Shown here piece by piece: positions 1-8,915 of a stretch of 64,000 bases of DNA. Under the pieces are notes generated by a model, which worked only from the letters and a program-made list of their open reading frames with translations, made no database searches and was not told the origin of the DNA. The position numbers and the translations under genes are program-made. The stretch comes from Alteribacter populi (GTDB lineage Bacteria; Bacillota; Bacilli; Bacillales; Salisediminibacteriaceae). The stretch lies in contig NZ_KZ293963.1 of NCBI RefSeq assembly GCF_002352765.1, positions 2,564,368-2,628,367 of the forward strand, written 5' to 3'. Position 1 is the stretch's first letter; the number at the start of each line of letters is the position of its first letter.

Positions 1-855
1 TTCCAGCGCCTCTGCAAGAATATCCACAATATATTCTGGTGTATCAGAATGAACAACCAAGCCGCGGTTCTGCCCTTCTATTACGTCCCATCCAAACTCA
101 GTAGCGTAAGGAACATCTTCATAGCCTGGAACACTCTCATCATTGAAAGCAAGAAGAATATCAACCTCTCCGGCCTCTACTTGTCCAATAGTCGGGCTGA
201 ACTGTTCAATTTGGGCGTCAATGTGTCCGCCGAGCAGAGCAGCGTGCATCTCTCCTGCACTTTCATAAGGAACAAAATTAAAGTCAGCATCCGCTTCTAG
301 TTCCATCTGTGTGAGGATCAATTCATCAAAACCAAGGGATCCCGTTCCTCCAACTGTAATCTTTTCGTCTTGAGCTCGATCGAGGAAGTCTTCAATATTT
401 GCGAATTCGCCGCCCTTAGTCTGAATTGTTACAATGTCATCCTGCACCCGGCCAACCGGAGTATAGGCGTCAAGACCATGAGGCGTATTTCCCTGAGCGA
501 CATTGATCGGATAGTTTGATGAAATGGCCCAGATCGTGTAACCATCCGCATCCCTCTCCCGGACGTAGTCACCTGCAATGGCTCCAGAGGCACCTTCATT
601 GTTCACAACATTGATATTCGTATCCAGGATATCCGACAGTTCATTGGCAATTGCTCTTGCAAAAGTGTCACTGCCTCCTCCTGCCCCCCAGCCGACAACT
701 ACTTCAATGTCTTTTACAGGGTACTCTTCGTTATCACTCCCGGCTGAATCATTTCCTGCCTCAGTAGAACCTTCCACACCGTCATTTCCACATCCTTGTA
801 AAACCATCGCAAATGACACCGCCATACCAGCAACTAGATAATTAAGTTTCTTCAA
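1..855 (-). CDS. TctC/Bug-type tricarboxylate-binding lipoprotein (C-terminus beyond window)
   Basis: The minus frame is open from the window edge to a TTG at 853-855 that is preceded by a strong AGGAGG. The N-terminus is a lipoprotein signal: Lys-Lys, a hydrophobic stretch, then a lipobox ending L-Q-G-C, followed by a Gly/Ser/Asp/Glu-rich linker. The mature part carries the VVVGWGAGGGSD and VNNEGASGAIA motifs of extracytoplasmic solute receptors of the tripartite tricarboxylate transporter family. The protein should therefore capture a carboxylate outside the membrane and hand it to TctA/TctB-type membrane partners, which would lie beyond position 1. It is the third gene of an apparent GntR / CoA-transferase / receptor operon. 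The ligand cannot be told from sequence. Confidence 0.85.
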   Translation of the reverse strand, partial: MKKLNYLVAGMAVSFAMVLQGCGNDGVEGSTEAGNDSAGSDNEEYPVKDIEVVVGWGAGGGSDTFARAIANELSDILDTNINVVNNEGASGAIAGDYVRERDADGYTIWAISSNYPINVAQGNTPHGLDAYTPVGRVQDDIVTIQTKGGEFANIEDFLDRAQDEKITVGGTGSLGFDELILTQMELEADADFNFVPYESAGEMHAALLGGHIDAQIEQFSPTIGQVEAGEVDILLAFNDESVPGYEDVPYATEFGWDVIEGQNRGLVVHSDTPEYIVDILAEALE

Positions 856-903
856 GATATTCCCTCCTGTTTTCTGGTTATTTAGATAGAGTCCGTTGCT
901 TTT

Positions 904-2121
904 CTATTTTCCCGTAGTGACAGCGCTGTCATTTTTTATAACGACACCTGCTTCGTGGAGTTCATTAACTTTGTTTGCGTCAAATCCAATCGATTTTAGT
1001 ATGTCTTCCGTGTCCTCTCCAAAAAGAGGAGCAGGTTTTTGAATCTGACCCGGAGTGGCAGATAGTTTTGATGGAAAACCGATCGTTTTCATCTTCCCTA
1101 TTGTCGGATGATCAACTTCCTGAACCATTTCTCTTTCCAAGACATGAGGATCTTCCATTGCCTGTGCAAAATTATTAATCGGCCCTGCCGGAACACCGGC
1201 TTTTTCACACTTATTGATCCAATATTCTGACTTTTCCTTTGAGAAGATTTCCTCTATTAATTCTTCTAGTTCCTCCACGTTTTCATGTCTTAATGAGTTT
1301 GTCAGAAAGCGAGGATCTTCCAGCCATTCAGGCTTATTGACAACATCATTGACAAAGCGCTCCCAGGTTCTCTGGTTGGCACAGCCGAGCATCATATATC
1401 TGTCTTTCGCTTTAAGAGCCTGATATGGTGCCGATACGCGATGACGCCAGCCAGTTGCCTTTGGAATCGTCTCGTTGGCAAAATAAGCAGCTGCTTCCCA
1501 TACAAACCACGGAAGGCCTGATTCCACTAAGGAAACGTCCACAAACTGACCTTCACCGGTCTGCTGCTTGTGAATATAAGCAGCCAAAATAGAATAAATC
1601 GCTGTCAGCCCGGCTCCAATGTCATAAACTGCAATACCTGATTTCATAGGTTTTCCTTCAGGTTCACCCGTCATACTCATCATACCGGTCATCCCCTGGG
1701 CAACAAGGTCAAACCCTCCTTTATGGGAGTACGGACCGCTCTGTCCGTAACCTGAGATCGAGCAGTAAATAATTCCACTGTTCAGCTTTTTAATCGTATC
1801 ATAATCAATCTCCAGTTTTTTCGAGACGCCCGGTCTGAAGTTTTCTACAATGACATCTGCTTCTTTCGCCAATTCGTAAAAAATCTTTTTCCCTTCTTCT
1901 TCCTTCAGGTTAAGGCCCAAGCTTTTCTTATTCCGGTTAATCTGAAAAAAGCTGGTTGATTCCCCGTTCACGTATGGCCCCATCTGTCTGGAATCGTCCC
2001 CCCCATTGGCTTTTTCAATCTTCACAACCTCCGCGCCTAGATCCGCCAGCACCATCGTGCAGTACGGTCCTGCCATGATCTGTGATGCATCCAGAACTTT
2101 CATTCCTCTTAAAGCTCCCAT
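904..2121 (-). CDS. CaiB/BaiF family (family III) CoA-transferase
   Basis: This 405-residue protein has the family III CoA-transferase layout: an N-terminal MKVLDASQIMAGPYCTMVLADLGAEV block, ENFRPG near residue 93, ISGYGQSGP near 122 and GGFDLVAQGMTG with the expected catalytic Asp at about residue 138. Such enzymes move CoA between carboxylic acids through an aspartyl-CoA anhydride. It lies 68 bp after the GntR gene and 48 bp before the TctC-type receptor gene, which suggests CoA activation of the carboxylate that the receptor imports. The acid itself (for example formate/oxalate, succinate or itaconate-type) is not decided by sequence. The ATG has AGGAGG just upstream. Confidence 0.85.
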   Translation of the reverse strand: MGALRGMKVLDASQIMAGPYCTMVLADLGAEVVKIEKANGGDDSRQMGPYVNGESTSFFQINRNKKSLGLNLKEEEGKKIFYELAKEADVIVENFRPGVSKKLEIDYDTIKKLNSGIIYCSISGYGQSGPYSHKGGFDLVAQGMTGMMSMTGEPEGKPMKSGIAVYDIGAGLTAIYSILAAYIHKQQTGEGQFVDVSLVESGLPWFVWEAAAYFANETIPKATGWRHRVSAPYQALKAKDRYMMLGCANQRTWERFVNDVVNKPEWLEDPRFLTNSLRHENVEELEELIEEIFSKEKSEYWINKCEKAGVPAGPINNFAQAMEDPHVLEREMVQEVDHPTIGKMKTIGFPSKLSATPGQIQKPAPLFGEDTEDILKSIGFDANKVNELHEAGVVIKNDSAVTTGK

Positions 2122-2142
2122 TATAATCCTCCTAACTTTATG

Positions 2143-2156
2143 GTAAAGCGCTTACA
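2143..2156. promoter_or_regulatory. cre-like catabolite-repression site
   Basis: GTAAAGCGCTTACA in the spacer between the GntR gene and the CoA-transferase gene matches the CcpA cre consensus TGWAARCGYTWNCW at 12 of 14 positions; the two mismatches are at the left end. The near-palindromic AAGCGCTT core and the position directly before the catabolic gene fit carbon catabolite repression. This is a consensus match only. Confidence 0.4.
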
Positions 2157-2189
2157 TTCAATCTTGAGGTAAGCGCCTTGATACAGTTC

Positions 2190-2876
2190 TTACATACTTC
2201 CATTGGAAGTCTCTTTTCTTCCCTTCTTAAGCATCTTATTCCCCCGTAGCTTGTCGTTTGTGAGATGCATCTCAATCGCCTCGACTGCCTTCTCCTTGTT
2301 ACGGTCTTTAATACAGTGGAAGATCGTTAAATGCTCTTTAAAAATTTCCAAGTTGTGGGTCTCGTCCTGGAGAATCATGCCTCTATAAATCAGAAGAACC
2401 GACCGGATCTGATTGACCAGCTGAATCAGCCTCTTATTTGAACAGCAATCAATAACCAGTTTGTGGAATCTGGCATTCAATTCCAGAATTTCTTTATGGT
2501 TGTTGCCTTCGTCCTTGATGACTTTTTCCGAGTAAGATAATAGTCTTTCAATAGCCTCCAGATGTTCGTCACCCGCATCGTCTACGACAAGGCGAATCAC
2601 TTCCTTCTCCAGGTACAACCTGCAGTCGCATAGCTCCTCAAAATCATCAGCATCAATCTTTACTACATATAACCCTGCCTTATCGTTTTCCAGCAATCCT
2701 TCTATCTGCAGCTGTCGCAATGCCTCTCTGAGAGGTGTGCGGCTGATTTGATAATGTTCAGCAAGCTTGGCCGAAACAATTCTCGATCCCGGCGCCAATT
2801 TGCCTGTCAAAATGTTGTCTTTAATATCTTCATAAACCTGCTCGTACAAAGGCCGTTGAAAAGTAATTCCTTTCAA
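2190..2876 (-). CDS. GntR-family (FCD subfamily) transcriptional regulator
   Basis: This is a 228-residue protein. Residues about 10-75 form the winged helix of the GntR family (LAEHYQISRTPLREALRQLQIEGLL), followed by an all-helical FCD ligand-binding domain (FELNARFH-type and H-containing metal/acid-binding helices). FCD regulators usually sense carboxylic acids, which matches the downstream CoA-transferase and carboxylate receptor. The start is TTG at 2876, five bases after AGGAGGGG. It is the first gene of the minus-strand operon, so autoregulation is likely; a GTATAC-containing site lies just upstream. Confidence 0.85.
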   Translation of the reverse strand: MKGITFQRPLYEQVYEDIKDNILTGKLAPGSRIVSAKLAEHYQISRTPLREALRQLQIEGLLENDKAGLYVVKIDADDFEELCDCRLYLEKEVIRLVVDDAGDEHLEAIERLLSYSEKVIKDEGNNHKEILELNARFHKLVIDCCSNKRLIQLVNQIRSVLLIYRGMILQDETHNLEIFKEHLTIFHCIKDRNKEKAVEAIEMHLTNDKLRGNKMLKKGRKETSNGSM

Positions 2877-2898
2877 GGAAACCCCTCCTTTTTGTTGT

Positions 2899-2916
2899 GT
2901 ACGGTATACTGGATCC
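2899..2916. promoter_or_regulatory. Candidate GntR operator (GTATAC core)
   Basis: The sequence around 2904-2909 contains the palindrome GTATAC inside TACGGTATACTGG, directly upstream of the GntR gene ribosome binding site. FCD-type GntR proteins commonly bind short palindromes with a GTATAC-like core. The assignment rests on position and motif only. Confidence 0.3.
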
Positions 2917-3370
2917 AGGACCCGTTATGTTGCATCCTATGTTACTGAATTATCAGAAAAGTGTCAACTGCTTCTGCGAAATATCTTCACAAATAGTTTA
3001 CATTTTTTCATGTCACCTGCCTGAAGTTATGATCGTGACAGACTTTCTGCAATAAAAAAACCTTCAACAATTGCTGAAAATTCTTCATTTTTATTATCAA
3101 GTAATTTATATGGATACTAATTCCTAGCAGATAAAACCGGCAGAAGTTACAATTATCTTAATAAACAAGAATACATCTCCTACGCAGCCTGCTTCGATTT
3201 CTGGTCGACCTCTGAGGTATCAATCATAAGGAAATTAACCGCCTCTCAATGCCTTCCTACTCTCAAAAAAAATAATGTACGTACATTCGTCTAATCCAAT
3301 AATCTCATGTGTAAACTTAATACAGTTATTACAAACTACACAGAACCACTGGGTGTACCGACGAATAGCA
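2917..3370. other. Intergenic, nothing recognised
   Basis: AT-rich spacer upstream of the GntR operon. No convincing reading frame, terminator or repeat was found on either strand. Confidence 0.5.
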
Positions 3371-3691
3371 AAGGGTGACGAAGAGGTTGGTAATACAAAA
3401 GGAACTAGTAATGAAGTCGAGAAAGAAAAGAAAGAACAGTATTAAGATAATACTCTTTTGGTTAAAGAAGAAAAAACTTCTGAGAAAGAGGATGATGAAG
3501 AAACAGTACCAGATGAAGAGGAGCATGTATTAACAGAACAAGCAGTAATTGATTTTAATATACTATTCCAAGAATACAATGAGTTCATTTTGCAAACACG
3601 CTACCCTTCCAAGCCTTTTAAGCCAATACTTGTGATTTTTGCTGACATTTTTAATACCTCCACTATTCAACTGTTACTTTTTCTTCATTAA
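3371..3691 (+). pseudogene. Remnant of an unrecognised acidic protein
   Basis: A plus-strand frame reads KGDEEVGNTKGTSNEVEKEKKEQY, then an in-frame TAA, then continues in the same frame with VKEEKTSEKEDDEETVPDEEEH and an end with hydrophobic residues. The charged Lys/Glu linker resembles those that follow a lipoprotein signal, but no signal or start is present. I do not recognise the family. It is probably a decayed gene fragment, or chance. Confidence 0.25.
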
Positions 3692-3889
3692 AAAATGTAT
3701 TTTTTTACTTTAAGAAAATTTAATTTCTCTAATGGGATTTTTGTTTAATTTAAAATTTTAAAAAGTTTAATCTCTATGTATGATTACATCAGCATTTCTG
3801 CTGAAAAAAATTAAAGGCGATGGGGGATGCTAGCCTCTGCTACCACATCCTATCACCGCTCAAAGTAAGTTTGTATTTTAAAACAAAAC

Positions 3890-4008
3890 TCCGCACCAAA
3901 CCCTCCCCGAACGACCTTTTCCAACCGGGAAAGAAGCAACGAACCGTCCCTGTGCTTCTCCCTGTGCTTCTCCCGGGACACGGGACCTGCCCCAGTCCCC
4001 AAGGGAAA
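3890..4008. repeat. Long-form REP-like repeat
   Basis: This block contains CACCAAACCCTCCCCG, CGACCTTTTCCAACCG, AAGAAGCAACGAACCGTCC and a palindromic tail around CCCGGGACACGGGACC. A related block is present at 19911-20003, and the shorter GAACCGTCCC/TGCTTCCC core recurs at 10410, 14318, 14878, 18261 and 21753. It probably belongs to a family of small mobile hairpin elements. The overlapping 79-codon frames on both strands are byproducts of the palindromic sequence. Confidence 0.6.
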
Positions 4009-4090
4009 ACAAATAAAACGTCTGTAAATAGAAAAGTCATGTATCTGATGTTAAGATAAACTCAAAACACATCATACTTATAAGGCGGGA

Positions 4091-4382
4091 CTTAAGATTA
4101 AGTTACTAAACCTTTTTTTAAAAGATACGACAAAAGACAAAAAAGAAAGTAATTCAGGAAAAAAAGCTTCACAGATCACCTGTCTTTTCTTCAGTATTGC
4201 ATTGTTTATTGACTCCTGGTATGTAATGTCAACGGAAGGTATAATCGTTTCTACTTCTTTTGTGATATTAATTGCAGGCTTAATATTTTTCTTTATCAGC
4301 AATTCCATTATTTCAAGAAAATGGAGGATAGATAACAAAAAAACAGTGGAGAGTCACACTAAAGACTCTCCACTGTTTTTTT
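4091..4382 (+). pseudogene. Small membrane-protein remnant ending in a terminator
   Basis: A plus frame encodes a Lys-rich stretch (LKDTTKDKKESNSGKK), then hydrophobic segments CLFFSIALFIDSW and FVILIAGLIFFFISNSII. No ATG or convincing ribosome site precedes it in frame, and the frame runs through the terminator hairpin without a natural stop. A short two-segment membrane protein that has lost its start is the best reading. The family is unknown. Confidence 0.3.
4341..4378. terminator. Bidirectional intrinsic terminator
   Basis: A perfect 15-bp stem (4341-4355 with 4364-4378, AAACAGTGGAGAGTC) and an 8-base loop, with T runs on both strands. It serves the plus-strand remnant before it and the minus-strand remnant that ends at 4384. 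Confidence 0.9.
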
Positions 4383-4383
4383 A

Positions 4384-4942
4384 TCATGCAGGCTCACAGA
4401 AGTACGTGTTCATAGAACCTATTCTCGTTCTGTGAATTGTTACTCCATTCCCCATATTACAAGCATTTAATTCAGCGATCCCAAAGCTTCCAATCGCCGC
4501 CACCACAATTGTGAGAGGGGTTTAAAATACGCTGCTAAAGCAGTCGCTAAACCTCCACCAAGACCGACTCTAGCAGCAACTTGATTAATTTCTCTTACAT
4601 CATCAGGTAATAAATAATATTCGTACGTTTGAATAGGAGATGGTCCATAAACTTTGGGGAAAATTCATTTGATCCAGTCCCAACACTCAAATAATCTTCC
4701 TTTTCAAATAAGATAATAGCCACATACATTTCTTGGGCTTCAGGGCTTAAAGATGCTATTTCTTCTTCTGTGTTGTTTTCTAAATTGTCCATATTAAGAT
4801 TCTTTAATAATTCAGCTTCAGCCCCGAATTCTTCTTGACTAATTCCGTCCCCTTGTTGCATGAAAAGCTGTCCCCATGTCCCTCGAAACGCCGAACCTAT
4901 CATCCCATTATACCTCGACAAATTTCGGATGGTGACAGGCAC
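4384..4942 (-). pseudogene. Degraded secreted bacteriocin-like gene
   Basis: Three minus-strand pieces in shifted frames line up as one broken gene. An N-terminal part (EEFGAEAELLKNLNMDN, ASLSPEAQEMYVAIILFEKE) is followed, one frame over, by YEYYLLPDDVREINQVAARVGLGGG. After another shift comes IVVAAIGSFGIAELNACNMG and NGVTIHRTRIG, ending at a TGA at 4384-4386. The Gly/Ala-rich hydrophobic tail followed by a G-NGV-I-T-IG motif has the same layout as the intact gene at 16249-16929. No signal peptide remains: the 5' end runs into REP-like sequence (TGACAGGCACCGAACC) at about 4930-4950. Frameshifts plus 5' loss make it a pseudogene. Confidence 0.5.
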
Positions 4943-5091
4943 CGAACCAGATCAGTCCAATTTTGCACAGTGAATTGTTCACCATTCGGACTTCTAAACG
5001 GATATAAATCCCGTTACTATAAGGTTAAGAGGCTCAATTAGTTACCTAACTTGCACACTGCTAGCTAGCATTAAACAAAGAAGGTGATTTG

Positions 5092-7161
5092 ATGTCATTA
5101 GATCAACGAAGTTCTCAATTACTCCACTTGCTAATTGAAACTAAATCCCCCATCTCCATTAGGGAGTTAGGTGAAAGTTTACGAGTCTCAAGACGAACGA
5201 TTTATTACAACCTTGAAAAAATAAACGATTGGTTAAAAGAGCAAAAGTTAGAAGAAGTTCAAAGCGTTAAGTCTTTAGGAGTCTTTGTGACAGAGGATTC
5301 AAGAGCTCGCATTCCTAATCTCATTCGATTAAACAGTACGATAGACTATTATTTCACAGCAGCTGAACGTGAAAAATTGATCTTAATCGCTTTGCTTACC
5401 AATACAGACTCTCTGTATCTACAAGAATTTATGGATATGACCAAAGTGAGTCGCAACTCTTGTTTAGCTGATATAAAAGCTGTTAAGAGAACATGTAAGA
5501 GGTATCAGTTGGAAGTTCTGTTCCAACGAAGTAAAGGATATTTCATGACTGGATCTGAGTATCAAATCCGTAAGTTGTTTATAGATACGTTTAATTACCC
5601 TGCGTCTAGTGAATTATCGAATGAAATGAAAGCATCCTGGTCACACTTTGATCCTCATTTGCTTGATATGGTAAAGCAATGTGACAGGTTAGTAAGTAGA
5701 CTTCAAAAAGAATTTGAGTTGCAGCTCACTTCTGAAGCTATCTCTGAACTTTCATGGCATCTTGCTTTCTTCATCCACCGAGTACGGTTAGGTTTCGTCA
5801 TTTCACTAAATCCTGATGAAAGAGAAGCTTTAAACGCGAGTCCGGCTTATAAAGGTGCCTTAGTAATAGCTGATCAATTAAGTAAGCAATTCAACCTAAC
5901 GATTCCAGAACATGAGGTCTGTTACTTCACTATCTTTCTATTAAGTTTAAGAAATCAATCTGAAAAACAGTTAGATAAGATAGGCGGCCTGCATACTGTC
6001 GTCCGAAAGATGGTGATCGACTTTCAACGATATTCATGTATCGAATTCGATAACTATCAAGCGGTTGAACAAAACTTACTTATTCACATTCGTCCCGCCT
6101 ACTATCGATTGAAGTACGGTATCCAACTCAAGAATCCCTTAACGACCTCGGTTAAAGAAAAATATGGTGAAGTCTTTCAACTTACGAAAAAAGTTGTACA
6201 TCATTTAGAGAGCTTTTTCGGAACCATCGTTAATGAGGATGAACTTGCTTATATTGCCATGCATTTCGGTGGCTGGATGAGAAAAGAAGGTAATACACCA
6301 GTGTCTAGAAAAACTGCCGTGATCGTTTGTTCAAGCGGTGTTGGAACATCTCAGATCCTTAAGAGTCAGCTAGAATCATTATTTTCTACTCTCGATTTTG
6401 AAGTTGTCACTTCGATTGAAAAAATAAGAAGCGATGCAGAAATTGTATTCACTACTGTATCTATTCCAGATCAACATTTACCAACATTTCATGTAAATGC
6501 AATTTTAAGTGATTTGGAAAAAGAGCGACTATTAACGTATGTGAATCGAACATTAAATCAATCATTTGTTACTTCACAAAATGAACAAACCAATCAAATA
6601 CTAAAATCAATTGGGAAACATGCGACCGTTCACAATCAAAAGCAATTGCTTACAGAAATTGAAAATATCCTTTCCGATAACCATCTACACATAAGGGAGC
6701 CTTACAAACCTATGCTAAACGAAATTATTGATGGATCATCTATTCAATTAGCAAACAAAGTTGATAGTTGGCAAAGTGCGGTTGAATTAGCTGCAGCGCC
6801 ATTACTAGAAAAAGATTTGATCACAAAAGACTACATTGATGCGATGATCACGAATATTAACGAATTAGGTCCATATGTGATTATTGCACCACATGTAGCC
6901 ATTCCACATGCTAGACCTGAAGATGGAGTAAACAAATTAGCCATGGGCTTATTGAAATTACATCAGCCTATTGCTTTTTCAAAAGAAGTAAGACATCAAG
7001 CTTCATTAATTTTTATTTTAGCTGCAACCGATAACGAAACACATTTAAAAGCATTATCACAACTATCTTCTATGCTATCTGATGAAGAAAACATCGATAC
7101 GTTAATCAACGCAAGAACAATAGAAGATCTTCAAAGTTTAATAGATAAATATTCTGAATAA
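5092..7161 (+). CDS. PRD-containing PTS-linked activator with fused EIIB and EIIA domains
   Basis: This protein of about 689 residues is built like the BglG/MtlR/LicR class of transcriptional activators. It has an N-terminal HTH (SIRELGESLRVSRRTIYYNLEKI), a second HTH-like segment, two PRDs with conserved His (LAFFIHRVRLG and YIAMHFGGW), a GatB-like EIIB module (VIVCSSGVGTSQILKSQL) and a C-terminal EIIA type-2 domain with its His motif (IPHARPEDG). Phosphorylation by HPr and EII proteins should set its activity. It directly precedes an ascorbate-type EIIB and EIIC, so it probably both controls them and supplies EIIA. The ATG at 5092, five bases after AAGGTG, is preferred over the TTG at 5089. 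Confidence 0.88.
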   Translation: MSLDQRSSQLLHLLIETKSPISIRELGESLRVSRRTIYYNLEKINDWLKEQKLEEVQSVKSLGVFVTEDSRARIPNLIRLNSTIDYYFTAAEREKLILIALLTNTDSLYLQEFMDMTKVSRNSCLADIKAVKRTCKRYQLEVLFQRSKGYFMTGSEYQIRKLFIDTFNYPASSELSNEMKASWSHFDPHLLDMVKQCDRLVSRLQKEFELQLTSEAISELSWHLAFFIHRVRLGFVISLNPDEREALNASPAYKGALVIADQLSKQFNLTIPEHEVCYFTIFLLSLRNQSEKQLDKIGGLHTVVRKMVIDFQRYSCIEFDNYQAVEQNLLIHIRPAYYRLKYGIQLKNPLTTSVKEKYGEVFQLTKKVVHHLESFFGTIVNEDELAYIAMHFGGWMRKEGNTPVSRKTAVIVCSSGVGTSQILKSQLESLFSTLDFEVVTSIEKIRSDAEIVFTTVSIPDQHLPTFHVNAILSDLEKERLLTYVNRTLNQSFVTSQNEQTNQILKSIGKHATVHNQKQLLTEIENILSDNHLHIREPYKPMLNEIIDGSSIQLANKVDSWQSAVELAAAPLLEKDLITKDYIDAMITNINELGPYVIIAPHVAIPHARPEDGVNKLAMGLLKLHQPIAFSKEVRHQASLIFILAATDNETHLKALSQLSSMLSDEENIDTLINARTIEDLQSLIDKYSE

Positions 7162-7180
7162 AAAACAGGGGGAATAAATA

Positions 7181-7456
7181 ATGAAAATTTTAGTTGTATG
7201 TGGAAATGGGTTAGGAAGTAGTTTTATCGTTGAAATGAATGTAAAGAAAGCACTTAAAGAATTATGCATTGAGGCAGAAGTTTCTCATACAGACCTGGCA
7301 ACATCAAAAACGGAACCAGCAGATTACTACATTGGCTCCATAGATATCACTGATAATCTAGATGATGGCACTAGAAAGATCATCCCACTCGTCAATTTAT
7401 TAAATCAACAAGAATTAAAAGAGGCCTTACAAAAACATATTGTCGAGGAGAGATAA
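7181..7456 (+). CDS. ulaB: PTS EIIB component, ascorbate (Ula/Sga) type
   Basis: A 91-residue protein beginning MKILVVCGNGLGSSF, the phosphocysteine loop of the lactose/ascorbate EIIB fold. The Cys at residue 8 is the expected phosphorylation site. The start has GGGGGA upstream. It lies 20 bp after the regulator and 3 bp before the EIIC gene, so the three are one transcription unit. It passes phosphate from EIIA to the incoming sugar. The substrate is probably L-ascorbate or a related sugar acid, judged from the UlaA partner. Confidence 0.88.
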   Translation: MKILVVCGNGLGSSFIVEMNVKKALKELCIEAEVSHTDLATSKTEPADYYIGSIDITDNLDDGTRKIIPLVNLLNQQELKEALQKHIVEER

Positions 7457-7459
7457 TCA

Positions 7460-8722
7460 ATGACCGATCTAATTATGAATGACATATTAGGAACACCAGA
7501 AATCCTGGTAGGTCTATTCGCTCTTCTTGGGTTACTTTTGCAAAGGAAAAGCGCTGCAGACACTGTTTCCGGCACATTAAAAACGATTATGGGGTTTGTT
7601 ATTTTAGGAATCGGCGCAGGAGTCCTTATTTCCTCACTTGATTTCTTTTCACAAATGTTTGAAACGGCTTTTAATATCCGGGGTGTCATCCCAAATAATG
7701 AAGCAATTGTAGCCGTTGCTCAACAAACATTCGGCACGGAAACAGCAATGATTATGCTCTTTGGAATGGTAGCCAACATTGCCATTGCTCGTCTTACTCC
7801 ATTTAAGTTTATTTTCTTAACGGGTCACCATACTTTGTTTATGGCATGTATGATCGCGGTCATTTTAAGCACGGGTGGGATGAGTGGAATTCCACTAGTG
7901 GTAACAGGGTCTATTATACTTGGAGCTTTAATGGTATTCTTTCCTGCTATTCTACAACCCTATATGAGAGAGATTACAGGAAATGATGACATCGCCCTTG
8001 GACACTTTGGGTCATTTGGATACTTTGTCTCAGGAACAATTGGTAAGTACTTTGGAAACAAAGAAAAAACAACGGAAGACATTAAAGTACCAAAATCACT
8101 AGGTTTCTTGCGTGATACTTCTGTTGCCGTATCCTTAACAATGGCGATTCTATTCATCATCGTCGCACTCTTTGCTGGATCAACGTATATTGAAACAGAA
8201 TTAAGTGATGGCACGAACTTTATTCTCTTCTCAATCATGCAAGCTATTACCTTTGCAGCTGGAGTTTATGTAGTATTGGCCGGTGTTCGTATGCTTCTTG
8301 CTGAAATCGTACCAGCGTTTAAAGGCATTGCAGACAAAATCGTACCCAATGCCAAGCCAGCTCTAGATGCACCCATCGTTTTCCCATTTGCACCGAATGC
8401 CGTCATCATCGGTTTCCTATTTAGCTTCGCGGCAGGCCTTGGCAGCATGTTTCTCCTCCCTGCTTTTGGATTAGCACTAATCGTACCGGGGCTTGTCCCC
8501 CATTTCTTTACAGGAGCAGCTGCCGGCGTATTTGGTAATGCTATGGGAGGACGACGAGGAGCTATACTTGGAGCAATCACCAATGGAATCTTAATTAGCT
8601 TCTTACCCGCTCTCCTCCTTCCTGTTCTTGGCTCACTAGGATTCGAAGGAACCACATTTGGCGACTCCGACTTTGGTATTGTGGGAATTTTAATGGGCTG
8701 GATTGTAAGCTTGTTTTCCTAA
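7460..8722 (+). CDS. ulaA: PTS EIIC component, ascorbate (UlaA/SgaT) family
   Basis: A 420-residue polytopic membrane protein of the UlaA family, with motifs such as NEAIVAVAQQTFG, FFPAILQPYMREITG, LGHFGSFGYF and the Gly/Ala-rich LVPGLVPHFFTGAAAGVFGNA. It is slightly shorter than the enterobacterial homologue. It forms the permease of a PTS whose EIIB is encoded 3 bp upstream and whose EIIA is probably the C-terminus of the regulator. None of the ascorbate-6-phosphate catabolic genes (UlaD/E/F/G types) are beside it, so the pathway after uptake is not seen here. Confidence 0.9.
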   Translation: MTDLIMNDILGTPEILVGLFALLGLLLQRKSAADTVSGTLKTIMGFVILGIGAGVLISSLDFFSQMFETAFNIRGVIPNNEAIVAVAQQTFGTETAMIMLFGMVANIAIARLTPFKFIFLTGHHTLFMACMIAVILSTGGMSGIPLVVTGSIILGALMVFFPAILQPYMREITGNDDIALGHFGSFGYFVSGTIGKYFGNKEKTTEDIKVPKSLGFLRDTSVAVSLTMAILFIIVALFAGSTYIETELSDGTNFILFSIMQAITFAAGVYVVLAGVRMLLAEIVPAFKGIADKIVPNAKPALDAPIVFPFAPNAVIIGFLFSFAAGLGSMFLLPAFGLALIVPGLVPHFFTGAAAGVFGNAMGGRRGAILGAITNGILISFLPALLLPVLGSLGFEGTTFGDSDFGIVGILMGWIVSLFS

Positions 8723-8760
8723 ATTAGAATTCGTTGAAGCCTAACTACGAATTTTAAAAA

Positions 8761-8798
8761 GCCAAAATATGCATAAGAGTGTTAATGCATATTTTGGC
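8761..8798 (+). terminator. Intrinsic terminator of the PTS operon
   Basis: A perfect 14-bp stem GCCAAAATATGCAT / ATGCATATTTTGGC with a 10-base loop, followed by TTCATTT, 38 bp after the EIIC stop codon. Confidence 0.85.
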
Positions 8799-8915
8799 TT
8801 CATTTGGATTTTAGATTGTTTACAAACGCTAAGCCGTTTATTGAAGTGCTCTTCTTATCTGGAACTATAATCCAACCCCACTTCAGCTTTTAGAAAAGCA
8901 CCTGCTAAGGTAAAA

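Noticed and set aside
3820..4059. Two overlapping frames on opposite strands (79 and 66 codons)
   Set aside because: They coincide with the REP-like palindrome; no ribosome site or protein-like composition.
8266..8655. 129-codon minus frame inside the PTS EIIC gene
   Set aside because: Antisense of Gly/Ala-rich membrane segments, which produces long Pro/Arg/Ala-rich open frames by composition; no ribosome site.
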